A stretch of DNA of 64,000 bases from Sapria himalayana (taxonomy: Eukaryota; Streptophyta; Magnoliopsida; Malpighiales; Rafflesiaceae), in NCBI GenBank assembly GCA_029783825.1, contig JAREIK010011459.1:1-64000 (forward strand), read 5' to 3'. Each line of letters starts with the position of its first letter. Positions within the stretch are counted from its first letter, which is position 1. Of this stretch, positions 60,995 through 64,000 are shown piece after piece. The notes beneath the pieces were generated by a model. That model made no database searches and had not been told where the DNA came from. It saw only the letters and a program-made list of their open reading frames with translations. Position numbers and translations under genes: made by a program.

Positions 60995-61592
60995 CACTAT
61001 GTTATGGATGTAATTAGCTAGGAAAATTCAGTCGCTAAATCTATCGTTAAATTCCAGATTTTATTAGCTAGAGAAATTCCATAGTTAAATCCATCGCTAA
61101 ATTCTAGATTTTATTAGCTAGGAAAATTCCGTCGTTAAATCCATATTTAATTCTAGATTGTATTAGCTAGAAAAATTCCGTCGTTAAATCCATTGTTTAA
61201 TTCTAGATTTTATTAGCTAGAAAAATTACGTCGCTAAATCCGTTGGTAAATTTTGGATTTTATTATCTATGAAAATTTTGTCGCTAAATCTGTTGTTAAA
61301 TTCACCACTTTTCTTGAGCGGAATTTATGAAAATATTTCGTCACTAATCTGTTGCTAAATTCCCCGCTTTTCTTGAGCAGAATTTATGAAAATATTCCGT
61401 CACTAATCTGTAGCTAATGTGTTTCTAAATTCCCTTCTTTTTACTGATGTGGAATTTACAAAATTATTCTGTCGCTAATCTGTTGTAAATTTTTTTTAAT
61501 TAAAAAACATAAATCCCTTACTATTCACTAGTTAATCCCTCGTAATTTATCTAGTGATTGATCTGTAGATAAATCAACATTTTATTGTAGTG
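60995..61592. mobile_element. CACTA-like non-autonomous DNA transposon (about 600 bp)
   Basis: A non-GATA island whose left end starts CACTATGTTATGG and whose right end, read in reverse, starts CACTACAATAAAATG. These are CACTA-type ends, although the inverted termini match well only in the first five bases. Inside are repeats typical of CACTA subterminal regions. About five units of 55-60 bp contain TTAGCTAGAAAAATTCCGTC and GTTAAATCC. They are followed by about three units with TTGAGCGGAATTTATGAAAA and CGTCACTAATCTGT. It has no coding capacity. The expected 3-bp target duplication is ATT on the left against ATA on the right, one mismatch. Confidence 0.7.
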
Positions 61593-62213
61593 ATAGATAG
61601 ATTGATAGATAGATAAATAGACAGACAGACAGATAGATAGATAGGCAAAATGACTGATTGATTGACAGAAAGATACATAAATAGACATGCAATTAGATAG
61701 AAAGAAAGATAGATTAATAAATAAATAGTTTTTTAGATAGATAATAGATAAATAGACAGATGGATAAATAGTTTGATCAATAGATTTATAGACAAATTGA
61801 TAGATAGTTTGATAGATAGATAGATAGGTAGACAGACAAATAAATAGATATACAGATAGTGAAATAGATAGACAAATAGATAGATAGATAGTTAGAAAGA
61901 TAGATCGATAGATAGATAAATAGATAGATAGATAGATAGAAAGATAGAAAGATAGAAAGATAGATAGATAAATATATAGACTAAATATACAAATAGATAG
62001 ACAGATAGATCAACAGACTGATAGATTGATAGAAAGATAAATAGACAAATATATAAACATAAATAAAGATAGATTATTAGATAGAATGATAGACACATTT
62101 ATAAAAATATAGATAGATAGATAAATAGAAAGATGGATAGATAAATATATAAATAGATAGATAGATAGATACATAGATAGAAAGATTAATAGAAAGATAG
62201 AAAAATAGATAGA

Positions 62214-62500
62214 TATATATATATATATATATAGACAGACATAAAAACAGAAAAATAGATAGAAAGATAAATAGATAGATAGTTTGATAGGTAGATTAAT
62301 AGACAGACATATTGATAGATAGATAAAATGATTGATTAGTTGATAGATTGATTGACAGATATATATATATATAGACAGACAGACATAAAAACAGAAAAAT
62401 AGATAGAAATATAAATAGATAGATAGTTTGATAGGTAGATTAATAGACAGACATATTGATAGATAGATAAAATGATTGATTAGTTGATAGATAGATTGAC
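62214..62500 (+). repeat. 144-bp tandem duplication in the GATA array
   Basis: A segment starting with an (AT)n run, then GACATAAAAACAGAAAAATA, then TTTGATAGGTAGATTAATAG and AAAATGATTGATTAGTTGAT, occurs twice with a 144-bp offset (ATAAAAACAG at 62241 and 62385). A further (AT)n run begins the next unit at 62502. Differences between the copies are few. Confidence 0.82.
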
Positions 62501-63406
62501 ATATATATATATATATATATAAAGATATATAGATTGACTAATAGATAGATTGATAGAATGATAGTTAGATAGTTAGACAGATAGACAAATAGAAATATAT
62601 TTTGATATTTAGTCATATAGGCATTTAGACAAATTGAAGATAGAATTTAAAATAGATATATAGATAGAGAGACTTGAAGATATATATAAATAGATAGATA
62701 GATAGACAAAAAGATAGATAGATATATAGAAAGATATAAAGATAGTTAAAAATACTAGTAGATAAATAGATTGACAAATAGATAGTTAGATATATAGATA
62801 TATGAATAGAAAAATATATAATAAATAGGTACACATATAGATAGATAGACATATAGAAAGATTGATATATATACATATAGTTAAATATACAGATAGACAG
62901 ATAGCTATATATATATATACACACAATTATATAGATAGGCAAATTGATTGATAGAAAGATAGTTAGTCAATTAGACAGATAGATAGATAAACAAATATGT
63001 AGATACATATAAAATAGCTAGATAGATAGAAATATAGACAAATAAACATATATACATATAGATATTTAGTATAATAAATAGTGAGCTAGATACATAGATA
63101 GATAACCTAATAGACTAATAGACTAATAGATTGGTAGACACTGACTATAAATAGATAGAGATATAGATAGATAGATATATAGCTAGATACACAGATTTAA
63201 AGAAAGATAGTTAGATATTAAGTAAAATAAAAAGATATACTAATAGATGGTTAGAAAAATAGACAATAGATAGACTGACAAACAGACAGATAGATAGATA
63301 AATAGTCATAAACAAATGGACAAATATAAAAATAGATATTTAAAAAGATAGGCAAATATACAGATAGACAGATAGACAAGAAGATAGATAGTCATATAGT
63401 AAGATA

Positions 63407-63409
<3 letters not shown>

Positions 63410-63447
<38 letters not shown>
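63410..63447. repeat. (TA)n microsatellite, about 19 copies
   Basis: Pure TA run following GATAGACA, in the right part of the GATA array. Confidence 0.92.
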
Positions 63448-63450
<3 letters not shown>

Positions 63451-64000
63451 AATATAGATAGACAGATAGATAGATATATAGATAGATAGAGATATATAGA
63501 GTTAGACAAAAAGATATATAGATAGATAACCCGATAAATAGATAGATAGACAGATAGACATATAAACTGATAGATTGATAGACAAATAGATAGATAGACA
63601 TATATGTATATAGAAAGATATGAAATAGATAGATAGTCTGATAATTAGATATAGAGATTGTCATATAGATAGTTAGAGAGATAGATTAACAAGTAGATAG
63701 ATAAGCAAAATGGAAGATAAATAGAAAGATAGACATATAAACAAATAGATAAATTGACAGATAGATAGATAGATAGGCATACAAATAGATAGATAAAAAA
63801 TAGATAGACATATAGATCAATATAAATGTTGACATAGATAGATAAACAAATATATAAATAGAAAAATAGTTAGATTGGTAGATAGACAGATAGATAGTTA
63901 GATATACAAATATATAGATTGATAGATTGTTAGATAGTTAGATAAATAGGTAGATATATAAACCATTAAATAGATATATAGATAGATAGATAACTAGATA

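Larger units (their letters stand above)
61593..64000 (+). repeat. Degenerate (TAGA/GATA)n array, right part
   Basis: Continues the array left of the CACTA-like element to the window edge. It includes (AT)n runs near 62214-62231, 62361-62372, 62502-62520 and 63410-63447, and a 144-bp tandem duplication at 62214-62500. The array is not closed inside the window. No gene. Confidence 0.93.

Noticed and set aside
59708..63664. Possible CRISPR-like or protein-coding repeats in the GATA array
   Set aside because: There are no constant repeats with unique spacers; the period is four bases with drift. The Tyr/Leu/Ser peptides are translations of TAGA repeats.

Overview
The window reads as nuclear, repeat-dominated plant DNA, probably heterochromatic. 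No intact host protein gene, tRNA or rRNA was recognised. The plant assignment rests on non-LTR retrotransposons (LINEs) with plant-type domains (zf-RVT, plant LINE RNase H, DUF4283 plus a CCHC_4-like knuckle), a CACTA-like DNA transposon with CGTCGCTAAAT-type subterminal repeats, and degenerate CCCTAAA/TTTAGGG motifs inside a satellite. I do not commit to a species.

Layout. (1) 1-12050: AT-rich satellite with a monomer of about 600 bp. It runs in one orientation to about 7196 and in the opposite orientation after that. Nearly every monomer carries a 26-bp dyad-symmetric palindrome (19 sites found) and a degenerate telomere-like block. A perfect hairpin at 12079-12119 closes the satellite. 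(2) 12120-24025: pyrimidine-rich TTC/TTA/TCA arrays, split by 2.6 kb of anonymous sequence (15236-17865). (3) At about 24026 the array flips strand inside an imperfect palindrome, and 24029-59680 is purine-rich (GAA/GAT/TAG). TTC plus GAA arrays make up roughly 27 kb of the window. (4) The purine array is interrupted by five LINE copies, all in + orientation: LINE-1 (24863-26699), LINE-2 (31641-35529), LINE-3 (about 36925-43556), LINE-4 (about 50740-53656) and LINE-5 (54834-57784). LINEs 1, 2, 4 and 5 belong to one RNase H-bearing family. They are 5'-truncated and share a 3' terminus with an AATAAA signal. LINE-3 is a different lineage, nearly full length and heavily decayed. (5) 59681-64000: a degenerate GATA/TAGA array with (AT)n islands, interrupted at 60995-61592 by a small CACTA-like element.

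How the parts relate. Direct repeats of 20 bp (19/20 identical), 11 bp and 15 bp flank LINE-1, LINE-2 and LINE-5, and all three are purine-rich array sequence. So the array existed before the LINEs and acted as their landing site. The shared orientation fits target-primed reverse transcription on the T/C-rich strand. Every coding remnant is damaged or truncated: LINE-2 has YAYD instead of YADD, LINE-3 has SGH instead of SDH and a stop in RQGDP, and LINEs 1 and 2 have Lys at the catalytic Glu of RNase H. The most interesting content is structural: the strand flip, the dyad-bearing inverted satellite, the hairpin boundary and the purine arrays as a LINE trap. I found no new protein-coding system.
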